A DNA stretch of 64,000 nt from Citrobacter sp. (GCA_019415335.1 DXKH01000045.1:1-64000), one strand, 5' to 3'; shown: positions 19,227 to 30,804, counted from the first letter of the stretch. The notes: generated by a model not told the origin, from the letters alone. Numbers and translations: made by a program.

Positions 19227-19804
19227 TGAATGCTATCTGGATTGCCGTTGCCGCCGTGAGCCTGCTGGGCCTGGTGTTCGGCGCTATCCTGGGTTACGCC
19301 TCCCGCCGTTACGCGGTGGAGGATGATCCTGTCGTTGAAAAAATCGATGAGATTCTGCCGCAGAGCCAGTGTGGGCAATGCGGCTATCCCGGCTGTCGCC
19401 CCTACGCGGAAGCCATTGGTAGCCAGGGGGAAAAAATAAACCGCTGTGCGCCCGGCGGCGAAGCCGTGATGTTAAAAATAGCTGAACTGCTGAACGTGGA
19501 CCCTCAGCCGATTGATGGCGATGAACAGGATGTTGCGCCAGTCCGTATGCTGGCGGTGATCGATGAAGCCAACTGTATCGGCTGCACCAAGTGTATTCAG
19601 GCCTGTCCGGTGGACGCGATTATTGGCGCAACGCGCGCCATGCACACGGTGATGAGTGATTTGTGCACGGGCTGTAATCTGTGCGTGGACCCCTGCCCGA
19701 CTCACTGCATTGAACTGCGTCCGGTCGCCGAAACGCCTGACAGCTGGAAGTGGGATTTGAACACCATCCCCGTGCGTAATATCCCCGTGGAACAACATGC
19801 TTAA
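19226..19804 (+). CDS. rsxB: RsxB (RnfB), iron-sulfur subunit
   Basis: A 192-residue protein with an N-terminal membrane anchor, a four-cysteine cluster domain ([16 protein letters not shown]) and two ferredoxin-like [4Fe-4S] motifs ([12 protein letters not shown] and [12 protein letters not shown]). It passes electrons within the Rsx complex. It starts inside the rsxA stop (TAATG) and overlaps rsxC by 8 bp, showing tight translational coupling. Confidence 0.96.
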   Translation: MNAIWIAVAAVSLLGLVFGAILGYASRRYAVEDDPVVEKIDEILPQSQCGQCGYPGCRPYAEAIGSQGEKINRCAPGGEAVMLKIAELLNVDPQPIDGDEQDVAPVRMLAVIDEANCIGCTKCIQACPVDAIIGATRAMHTVMSDLCTGCNLCVDPCPTHCIELRPVAETPDSWKWDLNTIPVRNIPVEQHA

Positions 19805-21929
19805 GTTATTCTCTGCTTTCAGAAAAGATAAGATCTGGGATTTCAACGGTGGTATTCATCCGCCGGAAATGAAAACCCAGTCGAACGGCTCGCCGCTGCG
19901 CCAGGTTCCCCTCGCGCAGCGCTTCGTTATGCCGCTCAAACAGCATATTGGTGCCGAAGGAGAGTTGTGCGTCACCGAAGGGCAACACGTGCTGCGCGGA
20001 CAACCGCTGACCCGTGGATGGGGAAGAATGCTCCCGGTTCATGCGCCCACCTCAGGGACGGTGATCGCCATTGCGCCCCACTCCACGGCGCACCCTTCTG
20101 CATTAGCCGAGCTGAGCGTGATCATTGATGCTGACGGCGAAGACCGCTGGATTGAGCGTGAAGGCTGGCAGGATTACCGTTCACAGAGTCGCGAAGCCTT
20201 GATTGCCCGCATTCACCAGTTCGGCGTCGCCGGACTGGGCGGCGCCGGCTTTCCTACCGGCAATAAGTTGCAGGGCGGCGGCGACAAAATTGAAACGCTG
20301 ATCATCAACGCGGCGGAATGTGAACCCTATATCACCGCCGACGATCGTCTGATGCAGGACTGTGCGGCGCAGGTTGTCGAGGGTATCCGCATCCTGGCGC
20401 ATATTCTGCAACCGCGTGAAGTCCTCATCGGTATTGAAGATAACAAACCGCAGGCAATCTCAATGTTGCGTGCAGTGCTGGCCGACGCACGGGATATCTC
20501 ACTGCGCGTCATCCCGACGAAATATCCGTCGGGCGGTGCTAAACAACTGACCCAAATTCTGACAGGGAAACAGGTTCCTCACGGCGGTCGTTCCTCTGAT
20601 ATCGGCGTATTGATGCAAAACGTCGGTACGGCGTATGCGGTAAAACGCGCGATCGTTGATGGCGAACCGATTACCGAACGTGTTGTAACCCTCACCGGTG
20701 AAGCGGTCAGTCGTCCTGGCAACGTCTGGGCGAGACTCGGCACGCCGGTACGCCATCTGTTAAATGATGCAGGTTTCTGCCCGTCTGCCGATCAGATGGT
20801 CATTATGGGCGGCCCGCTGATGGGCTTCACCCTGCCGTGGCTCGATGTCCCGGTGGTGAAGATCACCAACTGTTTGTTGGCACCGTCGGCAACGGAAATG
20901 GGCGAACCGCAGGAAGAGAAAGGCTGTATTCGCTGTAGCGCCTGTGCCGATGCCTGCCCGGCCGATCTTCTGCCCCAACAGCTTTACTGGTTCAGTAAAG
21001 GGCAGCAGCATGACAAAGCCACGGCGCATAACATTGCCGACTGCATTGAGTGTGGTGCCTGCGCGTGGGTCTGCCCAAGTAATATTCCGTTGGTGCAATA
21101 TTTCCGTCAGGAAAAAGCCGAGCTTTATGCAATAAGCCAGGAAGAGAAACGCGCGGCAGAAGCCAAAGCGCGTTTCGAAGCCCGTCAGGCTCGCCTTGAA
21201 CGTGAAAAAGCTGCACGTCTTGAACGGCATAAGAAAGCCGCCGTGCAGCCTGCGGCGAAAGATCAGGATGCCATTGCCGCCGCTCTGGCTCGCGTAAAAG
21301 AGAAACAGGCGCAAGCAACGCAACCGGTGATGATCAACGCTGGCGAAAAGCCGGACAATAGCGCGGTGATTGCCGCTCGCGAAGCGCGTAAAGCACTGGC
21401 ACGGGCAAAACAGGCCGAGAACGCGACCACTGCGGACGCCGATCCGCGCAAGGCTGCCGTTGAGGCCGCCATCGCCCGAGCGAAGGCGCGCAAACAGGAA
21501 CAACAGGCCAGCAGTGAACCAGTCGCACCAACTGAACCGGTGGATCCACGTAAAGCTGCCGTCGAAGCCGCTATCGCCCGTGCAAAGGCGCGCAAACAGG
21601 CACAACAGGCCAGCAGTGAACCGGCCGCACCGGTGGATCCGCGCAAAGCTGCCGTCGAGGCCGCTATCGCCCGCGCAAAGGCGCGCAAACAGGAACAACA
21701 GGCCAGCAGTGAACCGGCCGCACCGACTGTACCAGTGGATCCGCGTAAAGCCGCCGTTGAGGCCGCTATCGCCCGAGCGAAGGCGCGCAAACAGGCACAA
21801 CAGGCCAGCAGTGAACCGGTAGAACCCTCCCCGGAACCGGTTGACCCACGCAAAGCGGCCATTGCTGCCGCGATAGCGCGTGCAAAAGCCAAAAAAGACG
21901 CTCAGCAGCAGGTTGTTAACGAGGAATAA
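19797..21929 (+). CDS. rsxC: RsxC (RnfC), NADH/FMN-binding subunit with C-terminal repeats
   Basis: A 710-residue peripheral subunit. The N-terminal part has the nucleotide/FMN region [13 protein letters not shown]; the middle has two [4Fe-4S] motifs, [17 protein letters not shown] and [17 protein letters not shown]. From residue 549 to the end there are five imperfect repeats of 28-35 residues, each beginning DPRKAA and containing IARAKARKQ, an alanine/lysine-rich helical tail. Repeat number in this tail varies between enterobacteria, so length differs from E. coli. It abuts rsxD directly. Confidence 0.95.
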   Translation: MLKLFSAFRKDKIWDFNGGIHPPEMKTQSNGSPLRQVPLAQRFVMPLKQHIGAEGELCVTEGQHVLRGQPLTRGWGRMLPVHAPTSGTVIAIAPHSTAHPSALAELSVIIDADGEDRWIEREGWQDYRSQSREALIARIHQFGVAGLGGAGFPTGNKLQGGGDKIETLIINAAECEPYITADDRLMQDCAAQVVEGIRILAHILQPREVLIGIEDNKPQAISMLRAVLADARDISLRVIPTKYPSGGAKQLTQILTGKQVPHGGRSSDIGVLMQNVGTAYAVKRAIVDGEPITERVVTLTGEAVSRPGNVWARLGTPVRHLLNDAGFCPSADQMVIMGGPLMGFTLPWLDVPVVKITNCLLAPSATEMGEPQEEKGCIRCSACADACPADLLPQQLYWFSKGQQHDKATAHNIADCIECGACAWVCPSNIPLVQYFRQEKAELYAISQEEKRAAEAKARFEARQARLEREKAARLERHKKAAVQPAAKDQDAIAAALARVKEKQAQATQPVMINAGEKPDNSAVIAAREARKALARAKQAENATTADADPRKAAVEAAIARAKARKQEQQASSEPVAPTEPVDPRKAAVEAAIARAKARKQAQQASSEPAAPVDPRKAAVEAAIARAKARKQEQQASSEPAAPTVPVDPRKAAVEAAIARAKARKQAQQASSEPVEPSPEPVDPRKAAIAAAIARAKAKKDAQQQVVNEE
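21441..21926 (+). repeat. five tandem coding repeats in the rsxC tail
   Basis: Units begin at 21441, 21543, 21636, 21738 and 21843, with lengths of 102, 93, 102, 105 and 84 bases. Each encodes [18 protein letters not shown]; units 1-4 end with QQASSEP plus a short proline-rich linker. KQE and KQA alternate in units 1-4, which suggests duplication of a two-unit block. The last unit is the most diverged. Confidence 0.93.
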
Positions 21930-22988
21930 ATGGTATTCAGAATCGCAAGCTCTCCCTATACGCATAATCAGCGTCAAACCTCACGCATTATGCTGCTGGT
22001 CTTACTTGCCTCAGTGCCGGGAATTGCCGTGCAATGGTGGTTTTTCGGCTGGGGTACGCTATTCCAGATCGTGCTCGCCTGCGCAAGTGCACTGCTGGCG
22101 GAGGCCGCCGTACTCAGATTACGTAAACAGCCGGTCGTGGCGATTTTAAAAGATAACTCCGCGCTGCTGACCGGTCTGCTGCTTGCTGTCAGTATTCCTC
22201 CCCTCGCCCCCTGGTGGATGGTGATCCTCGGTACGGTATTCGCGGTGATCATCGCCAAGCAATTGTATGGTGGTCTGGGACAAAACCCGTTCAACCCGGC
22301 GATGATTGGCTATGTGGTGCTGTTGATCTCCTTCCCGGTACAGATGACCAGTTGGTTGCCGCCGCAGGATATCGCTGCCACAACGCCAGGGCTGCTCGAT
22401 GCGCTACAGGTCATCTTTTCCGGACATACCGCCAGCGGCGGCGATATGAATACGTTGCGTATGGGAATTGACGGGATCAGCCAGGCCACGCCGCTGGATA
22501 CGTTCAAAACCTCTCTGCATGCTGGTCATTCTGTTGAGCAGATCATGCAATATCCCATTTACAGCGGCATCTTTGCCGGTGCAGGCTGGCAGTGGGTCAA
22601 CCTGGCCTGGCTGGCTGGCGGTATTTTTCTGCTACAGCAAAATGCCATTCGCTGGCATATTCCGGTGAGCTTCCTGCTCTCATTGGCCCTCTGCGCGACG
22701 CTGGGCTGGCTGTTTGCGCCAGAATCGCTCGCCTCCCCACAAATTCATCTGCTCTCCGGGGCAACAATGCTCGGCGCATTCTTCATTCTGACGGACCCGG
22801 TGACGGCCTCGACGACCAATCGTGGTCGTCTGGTGTTTGGTGCGCTGGCGGGCCTGCTGGTGTGGTTAATCCGTAGCTTCGGCGGCTATCCGGATGGTGT
22901 GGCCTTTGCCGTACTGCTGGCCAATATTACGGTCCCGCTGATTGACTACTACACGCGCCCGCGCGTGTACGGACACCGCAAAGGATAA
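21930..22988 (+). CDS. rsxD: RsxD (RnfD), membrane subunit with covalent FMN
   Basis: A 352-residue inner-membrane subunit with about eight to ten helices. Thr187 in [10 protein letters not shown] corresponds to the residue that carries FMN in E. coli RsxD. It is homologous to NqrB of the sodium-pumping NADH:quinone oxidoreductase. It starts immediately after the rsxC stop and is followed 3 nt later by rsxG. Confidence 0.95.
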   Translation: MVFRIASSPYTHNQRQTSRIMLLVLLASVPGIAVQWWFFGWGTLFQIVLACASALLAEAAVLRLRKQPVVAILKDNSALLTGLLLAVSIPPLAPWWMVILGTVFAVIIAKQLYGGLGQNPFNPAMIGYVVLLISFPVQMTSWLPPQDIAATTPGLLDALQVIFSGHTASGGDMNTLRMGIDGISQATPLDTFKTSLHAGHSVEQIMQYPIYSGIFAGAGWQWVNLAWLAGGIFLLQQNAIRWHIPVSFLLSLALCATLGWLFAPESLASPQIHLLSGATMLGAFFILTDPVTASTTNRGRLVFGALAGLLVWLIRSFGGYPDGVAFAVLLANITVPLIDYYTRPRVYGHRKG

Positions 22989-22991
22989 TCC

Positions 22992-23612
22992 ATGCTGAAA
23001 ACGATTCGTAAACATGGCATCACCCTGGCGCTGTTTGCGGCCGGTTCGACCGGACTGACTGCCGCCATCAACCTGATGACCAAAACCACCATTGATGAGC
23101 AGGCGGCTATTCAGCAAAAGGCGCTGTTTGATCAGGTTCTGCCTGCCGATCGCTATAATAACCGCTTGCAGGATCGCTGCGTCGTGGTCAGCGCACCCGC
23201 ACTGGGGAAAGGCGAACATCGCATCTATATTGCTGAGCAGGACGGCACTCCCGTGGCTGCTGTGCTTGAGGCGACGGCACCGGATGGCTATTCTGGTGCC
23301 ATCCAGTTACTGGTCGGTGCCGATTTCAACGGCACCATATTGGGCACCCGCGTAACGGAACACCATGAAACGCCGGGTCTGGGCGATAAAATAGAACTGC
23401 GCCTGTCTGACTGGATCACTGGTTTCAGCGGTAAAAAGATTCAGGGTGATAACGACAGCCACTGGGCCGTGAAAAAAGACGGTGGGGATTTTGATCAGTT
23501 TACCGGGGCGACGATTACGCCGCGCGCGGTGGTCAATGCCGTCAAACGTGCGGGGCTGTATGCCCGGACGCTGCCTGCGCAACTTCCTCAACTTCCGGCC
23601 TGCGGAGAATAA
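22992..23612 (+). CDS. rsxG: RsxG (RnfG), FMN-binding subunit
   Basis: A 206-residue protein with an N-terminal membrane anchor ([20 protein letters not shown]) and a periplasmic FMN-binding domain. Thr174 in [12 protein letters not shown] is the expected site of the phosphoester-linked FMN. Neighbouring motif [12 protein letters not shown] is typical of RnfG. Located between rsxD and rsxE with 3-nt gaps. Confidence 0.95.
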   Translation: MLKTIRKHGITLALFAAGSTGLTAAINLMTKTTIDEQAAIQQKALFDQVLPADRYNNRLQDRCVVVSAPALGKGEHRIYIAEQDGTPVAAVLEATAPDGYSGAIQLLVGADFNGTILGTRVTEHHETPGLGDKIELRLSDWITGFSGKKIQGDNDSHWAVKKDGGDFDQFTGATITPRAVVNAVKRAGLYARTLPAQLPQLPACGE

Positions 23613-23615
23613 GTC

Positions 23616-24314
23616 ATGAGCGAAATTAAAGACGTCATCGTTCAGGGATTGTGGAAAAACAACTCAGCACTGGTGCAACTGCTGGGGATGTGTCCGCTGC
23701 TGGCCGTCACGTCGACGGCCACTAACGCGCTCGGACTGGGGCTTGCCACCACGCTGGTGCTGACGTTGACCAACCTGACTATCTCCGCGCTGCGCCGCTG
23801 GACACCCGCCGAAATCCGTATCCCGATTTACGTGATGATCATCGCATCGGTGGTCAGTGCGGTACAAATGCTGATCAACGCCTATGCTTTTGGCCTCTAC
23901 CAGTCACTGGGGATTTTTATCCCGCTGATTGTGACCAACTGTATTGTCGTGGGTCGTGCTGAAGCCTTTGCCGCCAAAAAGGGGCCGGCGTTGTCCGCAC
24001 TGGATGGCTTTTCCATTGGCATGGGTGCCACTGGCGCCATGTTTGTGCTGGGTTCACTGCGCGAGATCATCGGCAACGGGACATTGTTTGACGGTGCCGA
24101 TGGGCTGCTTGGTAACTGGGCGAAGGTGCTGCGTGTGGAAATTTTCCACACCGACTCCCCTTTCCTGCTGGCGATGTTACCGCCTGGCGCATTCATTGGG
24201 CTGGGACTCATGCTGGCGGTGAAATATCTCATTGATGAGAAGATGAAAAAACGCCGCGCCAGTGCGGCAGTCGTGACGGAGTTGCCCTCCGGTGAACCAG
24301 GGAATGCCTCATGA
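23616..24314 (+). CDS. rsxE: RsxE (RnfE), membrane subunit
   Basis: A 232-residue inner-membrane protein with about six helices, homologous to Rsx[15 protein letters not shown] and [13 protein letters not shown] hold the paired cysteine motifs that face those of RsxA across the membrane. The last codons overlap nth by 4 bp (ATGA). Confidence 0.95.
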   Translation: MSEIKDVIVQGLWKNNSALVQLLGMCPLLAVTSTATNALGLGLATTLVLTLTNLTISALRRWTPAEIRIPIYVMIIASVVSAVQMLINAYAFGLYQSLGIFIPLIVTNCIVVGRAEAFAAKKGPALSALDGFSIGMGATGAMFVLGSLREIIGNGTLFDGADGLLGNWAKVLRVEIFHTDSPFLLAMLPPGAFIGLGLMLAVKYLIDEKMKKRRASAAVVTELPSGEPGNAS

Positions 24315-24946
24315 ATAAAGCAAAGCGGTTAGAAATTTTAACCCGATTACGCGCGAACAATCCGCATCCGACAACCGAGCTGAATTTCAGCTCGCCCTTC
24401 GAGCTGTTGATCGCGGTACTGCTGTCAGCGCAGGCGACGGATGTCAGCGTGAACAAGGCCACAGCGAAACTATACCCAGTCGCTAATACCCCCGCCGCCA
24501 TGCTGGAACTCGGTGTCGAGGGGGTCAAATCCTACATCAAAACGATCGGTTTATTTAACAGCAAAGCCGAGAACGTGATTAAGACCTGCCGCATTCTGCT
24601 TGAGCAGCATCATGGTGTGGTGCCAGAAGATCGTGCGGCACTTGAAGCTCTACCGGGCGTGGGCCGCAAGACGGCCAACGTCGTGCTGAATACCGCCTTC
24701 GGCTGGCCCACTATCGCCGTCGACACACATATCTTTCGCGTATGCAACCGCACCCATTTTGCACCCGGCAAGAACGTTGAGCAGGTGGAAGAAAAGTTAC
24801 TGAAAGTGGTTCCTGCGGAATTTAAGGTCGACTGCCACCATTGGCTTATCCTGCATGGGCGTTATACCTGTATTGCCCGCAAACCGCGCTGCGGTTCCTG
24901 CATTATCGAAGATCTTTGTGAATTCAAAGAGAAGGTTGATATCTGA
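24311..24946 (+). CDS. nth: Nth, endonuclease III
   Basis: A 211-residue DNA glycosylase/AP lyase that removes oxidised pyrimidines in base-excision repair. The helix-hairpin-helix [14 protein letters not shown] contains catalytic Lys120, and AVDTHIFRV contains catalytic Asp138. The C-terminal [17 protein letters not shown] motif holds the [4Fe-4S] cluster. Last gene of the rsx operon, overlapping rsxE by 4 bp, which places oxidative damage repair with the SoxR-reducing complex. Confidence 0.97.
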   Translation: MNKAKRLEILTRLRANNPHPTTELNFSSPFELLIAVLLSAQATDVSVNKATAKLYPVANTPAAMLELGVEGVKSYIKTIGLFNSKAENVIKTCRILLEQHHGVVPEDRAALEALPGVGRKTANVVLNTAFGWPTIAVDTHIFRVCNRTHFAPGKNVEQVEEKLLKVVPAEFKVDCHHWLILHGRYTCIARKPRCGSCIIEDLCEFKEKVDI

Positions 24947-25399
24947 CCATCTGGGGCTGGCAACACCGCCCCGCCATAACTTTTTGTTATCCTCTAATTC
25001 TTTCCTCTCAACCCGTTAATGATTCCACGCTATCCAACGCAGACAAATGAATAATCCTGGCTATTAGTGCTTATTCAGGTTAATCATTTTTTTAATACCG
25101 AAAATTTCTATCCAATTGTGATTCCGATCATAGTGATAACGCTATGTAAATTTTTATGCTCACTTTGGTTAATTCGACAATCAGATGACAATGAGTCAGT
25201 TTTTATACACAAAACATTACACTGGCTATTTTTTAGATACTGGCCTTTATCACTGCATAGAACGGCAAATAGCAGAACATATCGCCATTTACCGATTTTC
25301 AGGCCCCTGTTATAGCGTAAAAAACTGCCATTATGCAATTAATGAAATTTAACGCTGGATAACATTTATCAACCCCGTGTAATCCACCACCTAAGATAT

Positions 25400-25420
25400 A
25401 TGTAACAGATTATTACAAAA
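25400..25420 (+). promoter_or_regulatory. possible OmpR-type site in the dtpA upstream region
   Basis: The 608-base interval 24947-25554 has no convincing gene and is AT-rich. ATGTAACAGATTATTACAAA resembles OmpR boxes, and dtpA (tppB) is known to need OmpR in E. coli and Salmonella. No strong -35/-10 pair was found next to it, so this is a weak call. Confidence 0.35.
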
Positions 25421-25554
25421 GACTTGTCTGAAAGTGCAAGATAGTGAACATTACTCGCCGTTTCCCCTCCCACTATAACAATTTCACGGCTACCCAAGAG
25501 GTATCACGTGACAGAACACCCCCGTTAATATGGGATGTAAAAAAAGAGGTTAAA

Positions 25555-27060
25555 GTGTCTACTGCAAACAAGAAACCAACGGAGAGCGTCAGTCTTAACG
25601 CTTTCAAACAACCGAAAGCATTCTATCTCATCTTCTCGATTGAGCTCTGGGAGCGTTTCGGTTATTACGGCTTACAAGGAATTATGGCCGTTTACCTGGT
25701 TAAACAACTGGGTATGTCTGAAGCGGATTCAATCACTCTTTTCTCATCCTTTAGCGCCCTGGTTTACGGTCTGGTCGCCATTGGTGGCTGGTTAGGCGAC
25801 AAGATTCTGGGTACCAAGCGCGTCATTATGCTCGGTGCGGTGGTGCTGGCTATCGGTTATGCCCTGGTGGCATGGTCCGGACACGACGCCGGTGTCGTCT
25901 ATATGGGGATGGCTGCCATTGCCGTGGGTAATGGTCTGTTTAAAGCTAACCCATCCTCTCTGCTCTCCACCTGCTATGCGAAAGATGACCCGCGTCTTGA
26001 TGGTGCCTTTACGATGTACTACATGTCCATCAACATCGGCTCCTTCTTCTCTATGCTGGCAACACCGTGGCTGGCTGCGCATTACGGCTGGAGCACCGCG
26101 TTCGCGCTGAGCGTCGTCGGTATGCTGATCACCGTGGTGAACTTCCTGTTCTGCAAGCGTTGGGTGCAAAACTACGGTTCTAAACCTGATTTTGAGCCGC
26201 TTAACTTCCGTAACCTGCTGCTGACCATCGTCGGTGTCGTCGCGCTGATCGCTATTGCGACCTGGCTGCTGCACAACCAACAGATCGCACGTATGGTACT
26301 GGGCGTGATCGCACTGGGTATCGTCTTTATCTTCGGTAAAGAAGCGTTCGCCATGCAGGGTGCCGCGCGTCGTAAAATGATCGTGGCTTTCATCCTGATG
26401 CTCGAAGCGATTATCTTCTTCGTGCTGTACAGCCAGATGCCGACGTCGCTGAACTTCTTCGCTATCCGTAACGTTGAGCACTCTATCCTTGGCATCGCAT
26501 TCGAACCTGAACAGTATCAGGCGCTGAACCCATTCTGGATCATCATTGGTAGCCCTATCCTCGCGGCAATTTATAACAAGATGGGTGACACCCTGCCGAT
26601 GCCGACCAAATTCGCCATCGGGATGGTTCTGTGTTCTGGTGCGTTCCTCGTGCTGCCGTTGGGTGCCAAATTCGCGACCGATGCGGGCATCGTTTCCGTT
26701 AACTGGCTGATCATGAGCTACGGTCTGCAAAGTATCGGTGAACTGATGATCTCCGGTCTGGGGCTGGCCATGGTGGCGCAACTGGTTCCGCAACGTCTGA
26801 TGGGCTTCATCATGGGCAGTTGGTTCCTGACCACCGCGGGTGCCAACATCATTGGCGGTTATGTCGCCAGCATGATGGCGGTTCCTGAAAACGTAACCGA
26901 TCCGCTGATGTCGCTGGAAGTGTATGGTCGCGTATTCTTGCAGATTGGCGTAGCGACCGCAGTGATCGCGGTTCTGATGCTGCTGACGGCTCCGAAACTG
27001 AACCGTATGACGCAGGACGACGAGCCTGCCGAGAAAGCGACTAAAACCGCTACCGCGTAA
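25555..27060 (+). CDS. dtpA: DtpA (TppB), proton-dependent di/tripeptide transporter
   Basis: A 501-residue POT-family permease with 14 expected membrane helices and the signature [10 protein letters not shown] near the N-terminus; [10 protein letters not shown] and [17 protein letters not shown] are further family regions. It imports di- and tripeptides with protons. The start is GTG at 25555 with AGAGG 5 nt upstream and the protein beginning (M)STANKKPTE as in E. coli. The frame is also open back to an ATG at 25444, but those 37 residues have no family match. Confidence 0.93.
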   Translation: MSTANKKPTESVSLNAFKQPKAFYLIFSIELWERFGYYGLQGIMAVYLVKQLGMSEADSITLFSSFSALVYGLVAIGGWLGDKILGTKRVIMLGAVVLAIGYALVAWSGHDAGVVYMGMAAIAVGNGLFKANPSSLLSTCYAKDDPRLDGAFTMYYMSINIGSFFSMLATPWLAAHYGWSTAFALSVVGMLITVVNFLFCKRWVQNYGSKPDFEPLNFRNLLLTIVGVVALIAIATWLLHNQQIARMVLGVIALGIVFIFGKEAFAMQGAARRKMIVAFILMLEAIIFFVLYSQMPTSLNFFAIRNVEHSILGIAFEPEQYQALNPFWIIIGSPILAAIYNKMGDTLPMPTKFAIGMVLCSGAFLVLPLGAKFATDAGIVSVNWLIMSYGLQSIGELMISGLGLAMVAQLVPQRLMGFIMGSWFLTTAGANIIGGYVASMMAVPENVTDPLMSLEVYGRVFLQIGVATAVIAVLMLLTAPKLNRMTQDDEPAEKATKTATA

Positions 27061-27083
27061 ATTTCTGGGAAACGCATAATGAA

Positions 27084-27115
27084 GCTGCTAACTTTGCGTT
27101 AGCGGCTTTTTTTTT
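27084..27115 (+). terminator. intrinsic terminator after dtpA
   Basis: GCTGCTAAC and GTTAGCGGC form a 9-bp stem (one wobble pair) with a TTTGC loop, followed by nine T residues. It begins 23 bases after the dtpA stop. Confidence 0.93.
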
Positions 27116-27165
27116 GCCTGAACCCGAACCAGGATACGTTAAACCTCAGTTGAAAGGAGTTATCG

Positions 27166-27771
27166 ATGAAACTGTTCTACAAGCCAGGCGCCTGCTCTCT
27201 TGCTTCCCATATTACCCTTCGCGAGAGTGGGAAAGATTTCACGCTGGATGGTGTGGATTTGATGAAGAAGCGTCTGGAAAACGGCGATGATTTTTTCGCG
27301 GTCAACCCGAAAGGACAGGTTCCCGCCCTGCTGCTCGATGACGGCACGCTGCTGACTGAAGGCGTGGCAATTATGCAATACCTCGCCGATAGCGTTCCTG
27401 ACCGGCAGTTGTTGGCTCCCGTGAGCAGTATTTCGCGCTATAAGACGCTGGAGTGGCTTAACTACATTGCAACTGAGCTGCACAAAGGCTTCACGCCGCT
27501 GTTTCGCCCTGATACCCCGGAAGAGTACAAACCGACCGTTCGTGCGCTACTGGAGAAGAAAATGCAGTACGTTGATGCGTCCCTCAAAGAGGAACAGTGG
27601 ATTTGCGGTTCCCGTTTCACTATCGCCGATGCCTACCTTTTCACCGTGCTGCGCTGGGCGTATGCGGTGAAACTCAATATGGACGGGTTCACGCATATTG
27701 CGGCGTATATGAAGCGCATGGCTGAACGTCCGGACGTTGCGGCAGCGTTGAAAGCGGAAGGGTTACAGTAA
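27166..27771 (+). CDS. gstA: GstA, glutathione S-transferase (beta class)
   Basis: A 201-residue GST. The N-terminal thioredoxin-like domain starts [16 protein letters not shown] with the beta-class Cys10, and [14 protein letters not shown] with the glutathione-binding cis-proline follows. The C-terminal helical domain contains [14 protein letters not shown]. It conjugates glutathione to electrophiles. AAAGGAG lies upstream of the ATG. It stands alone between a terminator and a REP hairpin. Confidence 0.95.
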   Translation: MKLFYKPGACSLASHITLRESGKDFTLDGVDLMKKRLENGDDFFAVNPKGQVPALLLDDGTLLTEGVAIMQYLADSVPDRQLLAPVSSISRYKTLEWLNYIATELHKGFTPLFRPDTPEEYKPTVRALLEKKMQYVDASLKEEQWICGSRFTIADAYLFTVLRWAYAVKLNMDGFTHIAAYMKRMAERPDVAAALKAEGLQ

Positions 27772-27779
27772 ACGAATTG

Positions 27780-27813
27780 TGCCGGATAGCGGCGGTCAAC
27801 GCCGCATCCGGCA
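27780..27813. repeat. REP-type palindrome between gstA and pdxY
   Basis: TGCCGGATAGCGGCG and CGCCGCATCCGGCA pair as a 14-bp stem with one bulged base and a GTCAA loop, the form of a single REP (palindromic unit). It lies in the gap between convergent genes and may stabilise 3' ends. Confidence 0.85.
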
Positions 27814-27819
27814 TGTGAT

Positions 27820-28680
27820 TCAAAGTTGGGTGGCGCTAAAGTAATGTTCCGGTTGAGCAATACGATCCTGTGCGACCACCACCTGCAGCTCATATTCCTG
27901 CATCGCTTTGGTGGCAATCATAATTTCATACACCGCCGCCGTCACATGTTCCAGTGCCTGTTGGATTGTCGCCCCCTGCAGCAACTTCACTAACAGCAAC
28001 CCACTGGTCACATCGCCCACGCCGACCGGCTGGCGGGTGCCGAAATCCACCAACGGACGACTGATGTGCCAGGCCTCATCGGCAGTAACCAGCAGCATTT
28101 CAAAACGATCCTGACTGTAACCCGCACGCGCCAGGTGTTTGACCAGTACAATCTCCGGTCCCTGGGCGATTAGCTCGCGGGCGGCAGTAACGGCTTCGTC
28201 CACGCTTTTCACCGCGTGTTCACAGAGGATTTCCAGCTCAATCAGATTCGGAGCGATGATGTCGCTGGCAGGTAACGCGTGACGAACATGAAACTCGGCG
28301 ACGCCGGGAGCAACGATGCAACCCTTTTCCGGATGTCCCATCACCGGGTCACAGAAATATTTCGCCGCCGGATTGGCTGCTTTCACCTGACGCACAATCC
28401 CCAGAATATGCTCGCCCTGTTCGGCAGACCCCAGATAACCGCTCAGCACCGCATCGCAGCGCTTCAGCTGATCGATATCGGCAATGCCCTGCACAATCTC
28501 GGTCAGATGCGACGGCGGCATGACACACCCCGTCCATTTTCCGTATTGTGTGTGGTTAGAAAATTGAACCGTATTGAGGGGCCAGACGTTGGCACCGAGG
28601 CGGCGCATCGGGAATTCCGCAGCGCTGTTGCCAGCATGTCCAAAGACAACGTGGGACTGGATGGCGAGGATATTCTTCAT
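27820..28680 (-). CDS. pdxY: PdxY, pyridoxal kinase
   Basis: A 286-residue ribokinase-family enzyme phosphorylating pyridoxal to PLP in the vitamin B6 salvage pathway. The N-terminus [18 protein letters not shown] and the ATP/anion-hole motif [10 protein letters not shown] match E. coli PdxY. An upstream ATG would add 16 residues derived from the tyrS terminator region and is rejected. In E. coli it is co-transcribed with pdxH and tyrS; here a terminator lies between tyrS and pdxY, so expression needs read-through or an own promoter. Confidence 0.95.
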   Translation of the reverse strand: MKNILAIQSHVVFGHAGNSAAEFPMRRLGANVWPLNTVQFSNHTQYGKWTGCVMPPSHLTEIVQGIADIDQLKRCDAVLSGYLGSAEQGEHILGIVRQVKAANPAAKYFCDPVMGHPEKGCIVAPGVAEFHVRHALPASDIIAPNLIELEILCEHAVKSVDEAVTAARELIAQGPEIVLVKHLARAGYSQDRFEMLLVTADEAWHISRPLVDFGTRQPVGVGDVTSGLLLVKLLQGATIQQALEHVTAAVYEIMIATKAMQEYELQVVVAQDRIAQPEHYFSATQL

Positions 28681-28700
28681 TTTTTGCTTACCACAACCCT

Positions 28701-28734
28701 GAAAAAATAAAGGGGCGTGGTTTCCCACGCCCCT
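28701..28734 (-). terminator. intrinsic terminator after tyrS
   Basis: On the minus strand AGGGGCGTGG and CCACGCCCCT form a perfect 10-bp stem with a GAAA loop, followed by TTTATTTTTTC. It lies 12 bases after the tyrS stop and about 20 bases before the pdxY start. Confidence 0.92.
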
Positions 28735-28746
28735 GCTGACTTTTGA

Positions 28747-30021
28747 TTACTTCCAGCACACCAGACAGTAATTCTTCTTACCACGACGCAGCAGCGTGTA
28801 GCGGCCATACAGACGATCGCCTTCAACGAAGGTGTACTCCGGATCTGACTGCTTTTCACCGTTAATGGTAATCGCATTTGACGCAATGGTCTTACGCGCC
28901 TGACCACGAGACGGTTGCAGTTCGGAATCCACCAACGCCTGCATCAGGTCCGCACCTTTTTCCATCTCAACCATCGGCACACCATCCTGCGCCAGCTGTT
29001 CAAAGTCCGCTTCGCTCAAATCGCTCAGCGTACCGTTGAACAGGCTCTCCGTGATGCGTTTTGCGGCGACAAGACCTTCTTCACCGTGCACCAGACGCGT
29101 GACCTGCTCAGCCAGAACGTACTGCGCACGCGGTGCTTTACCGCTGTTCTTGTCTTCTTCTTCCAGCGCATTGATCGCTTCAATGTCCATGAAGGTGAAG
29201 AACTTCAGGAAGCGATACACGTCGGCGTCCGCCGTGTTGATCCAGAACTGGTAGAATTTGTATGGACTGGTTTTCTTCGGATCCAGCCATACTGCACCGC
29301 CTTCGGTTTTCCCGAACTTGGTGCCGTCCGCTTTGGTGATCAGCGGAACGGTCAGACCGAAGACCTGATTCTGATGCAGACGACGCGTCAGGTCGATCCC
29401 GGAGGTGATGTTACCCCACTGATCGGAACCACCGATTTGCAGCGCCACGCCATGCAGTTTATTCAGGCAGGCAAAGTCATAACCCTGTAACAGGTTGTAG
29501 GAGAACTCGGTGAAGGAGATCCCTTGATCGTCACGATTCAGACGCTGCTTCACCGCTTCTTTGTTGATCATCTGGTTTACAGAGAAATGCTTACCGATAT
29601 CACGCAGGAAGGTCAGCACGTTCATGTTGCCGAACCAGTCATAGTTATTCGCCGCGATAGCGGAGTTGTCTCCGCAGTCGAAATCCAGGAACGGAGCAAC
29701 CTGTTTACGGATTTTGTCTACCCACTCCTGAACGGTGTCTTCGGTGTTCAGTTTACGCTCCGCGGCTTTAAAGCTCGGGTCGCCAATCAGACCGGTCGCG
29801 CCGCCGACCAGTGCCACAGGTTTATGACCTGCCTGCTGGAAGCGTTTCAGGCATAACAAGGGAACCAGATGCCCCAAATGCAAGCTGTCAGCGGTAGGGT
29901 CGAAGCCGCAATAGAGCGCGATCGGGCCTTGCGCCAGTCGCTCTGCTAACGCTTCCTCGTCCGTCACCTGGGCGACCAGCCCCCGCTCTTGCAATTGTTT
30001 AATCAAGTTACTGCTTGCCAT
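28747..30021 (-). CDS. tyrS: TyrS, tyrosyl-tRNA synthetase
   Basis: A 424-residue class I aminoacyl-tRNA synthetase. HLGHLVPLL carries the HIGH motif and KFGKTEGG the KMSKS-type loop; the C-terminal S4-like domain includes [17 protein letters not shown]. The start MASSNLIKQ at 30021 with GGAGA upstream gives the E. coli length; earlier in-frame codons would add 37 unrelated residues. It lies between pdxH (127 bp upstream) and pdxY. Confidence 0.97.
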   Translation of the reverse strand: MASSNLIKQLQERGLVAQVTDEEALAERLAQGPIALYCGFDPTADSLHLGHLVPLLCLKRFQQAGHKPVALVGGATGLIGDPSFKAAERKLNTEDTVQEWVDKIRKQVAPFLDFDCGDNSAIAANNYDWFGNMNVLTFLRDIGKHFSVNQMINKEAVKQRLNRDDQGISFTEFSYNLLQGYDFACLNKLHGVALQIGGSDQWGNITSGIDLTRRLHQNQVFGLTVPLITKADGTKFGKTEGGAVWLDPKKTSPYKFYQFWINTADADVYRFLKFFTFMDIEAINALEEEDKNSGKAPRAQYVLAEQVTRLVHGEEGLVAAKRITESLFNGTLSDLSEADFEQLAQDGVPMVEMEKGADLMQALVDSELQPSRGQARKTIASNAITINGEKQSDPEYTFVEGDRLYGRYTLLRRGKKNYCLVCWK

Positions 30022-30147
30022 CAAAATCTCCATGTATAAAACGACTGCACCTTTGCCGGTACACGACTTTTCGCCAGACGCGAAAGCTCTATAGAATAAA
30101 GCGCAGGCGCACACAGCGCTAGCGCTTAACACAACAATTTTCCGGGT

Positions 30148-30804
30148 TTATGGCGCGAGACGGTCAATTTTCCATGCGTTATTTTCACGCTGGTATAAAA
30201 AGCGGTCATGCAGTCGGTGTTCACCGCCCTGCCAGAACTCCATCTGCTCAATGCTGACGCGGAATCCGCCCCAGAAGCTGGGTAGTGGCACCTCGCCCTG
30301 CTGGAATTTCTGTTTCAGTTCGAGGAATTTACTTTCGAGGATCCCACGCGCGGAAATGCGGCTGGACTGTTTCGAGACCCAGGCACCGATCTGACTATCA
30401 CGCGGGCGACTGTGGAAATATTTCACCACTTCCAGCGTCGATAAACGCTCGGCTTTGCCGGTCACCATCACCTGACGCTCCAGCATATGCCAGGGAAATA
30501 GCAGGCTAATTCGGGGATTCTTTTCGATTTGATGCGCTTTACGACTACCGAGGTTAGTGTAGAACACCAGCCCTTTTTCATCGTAGTGTTTCAGCAACAC
30601 AATACGTTGATAAGGTTGGCCATTTTCGTCAACGGTCGCCACGACCATGGCGGTGGGATCCGCCAGTCTGGCATCACATGCCTGAGCCAGCCAACGTTCG
30701 AAAAGGGTTAACGGCTCAGCGGGAAGATCGCGGCGGCGAAGACCGCCTTTGGTGTATTCACGGCGCAGATGCGCGATTTGCTGCAATTCGTCGTTATCAG
30801 ACAT
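30148..30804 (-). CDS. pdxH: PdxH, pyridoxine 5'-phosphate oxidase
   Basis: A 218-residue FMN-dependent oxidase making pyridoxal 5'-phosphate from pyridoxine or pyridoxamine phosphate. Family regions [19 protein letters not shown] and [16 protein letters not shown] are intact and the C-terminus WKIDRLAP is typical. It heads the pdxH-tyrS-pdxY group. The ribosome binding site is poor. Confidence 0.96.
   Translation of the reverse strand: MSDNDELQQIAHLRREYTKGGLRRRDLPAEPLTLFERWLAQACDARLADPTAMVVATVDENGQPYQRIVLLKHYDEKGLVFYTNLGSRKAHQIEKNPRISLLFPWHMLERQVMVTGKAERLSTLEVVKYFHSRPRDSQIGAWVSKQSSRISARGILESKFLELKQKFQQGEVPLPSFWGGFRVSIEQMEFWQGGEHRLHDRFLYQRENNAWKIDRLAP

Noticed and set aside
21263..21892. Long antisense frame of 209 codons opposite the rsxC tail, with repeats
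   Set aside because: It mirrors the tandem repeats of rsxC on the other strand; repeats keep all frames open, and there is no start signal.
21441..21926. CRISPR-like periodicity
   Set aside because: The periodic signal is protein-coding repeats within rsxC, with no spacers; no CRISPR array seen elsewhere.
20760..21977. A 405-codon minus-strand frame opposite rsxC/rsxD
   Set aside because: Shadow of the rsxC repeats and GC-rich codons; low-complexity Phe/Leu/Arg content and crossing of two real genes.
25067..25315. An 82-codon open frame with hydrophobic stretch upstream of dtpA
   Set aside because: It has no ATG start with a ribosome binding site, an AT-rich composition that yields hydrophobic residues by chance, and no recognisable family.
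25792..26793. A 333-codon minus-strand frame inside dtpA
   Set aside because: Rich in His, Gln, Arg and Asp as expected from antisense of a membrane protein gene; dtpA itself is certain.
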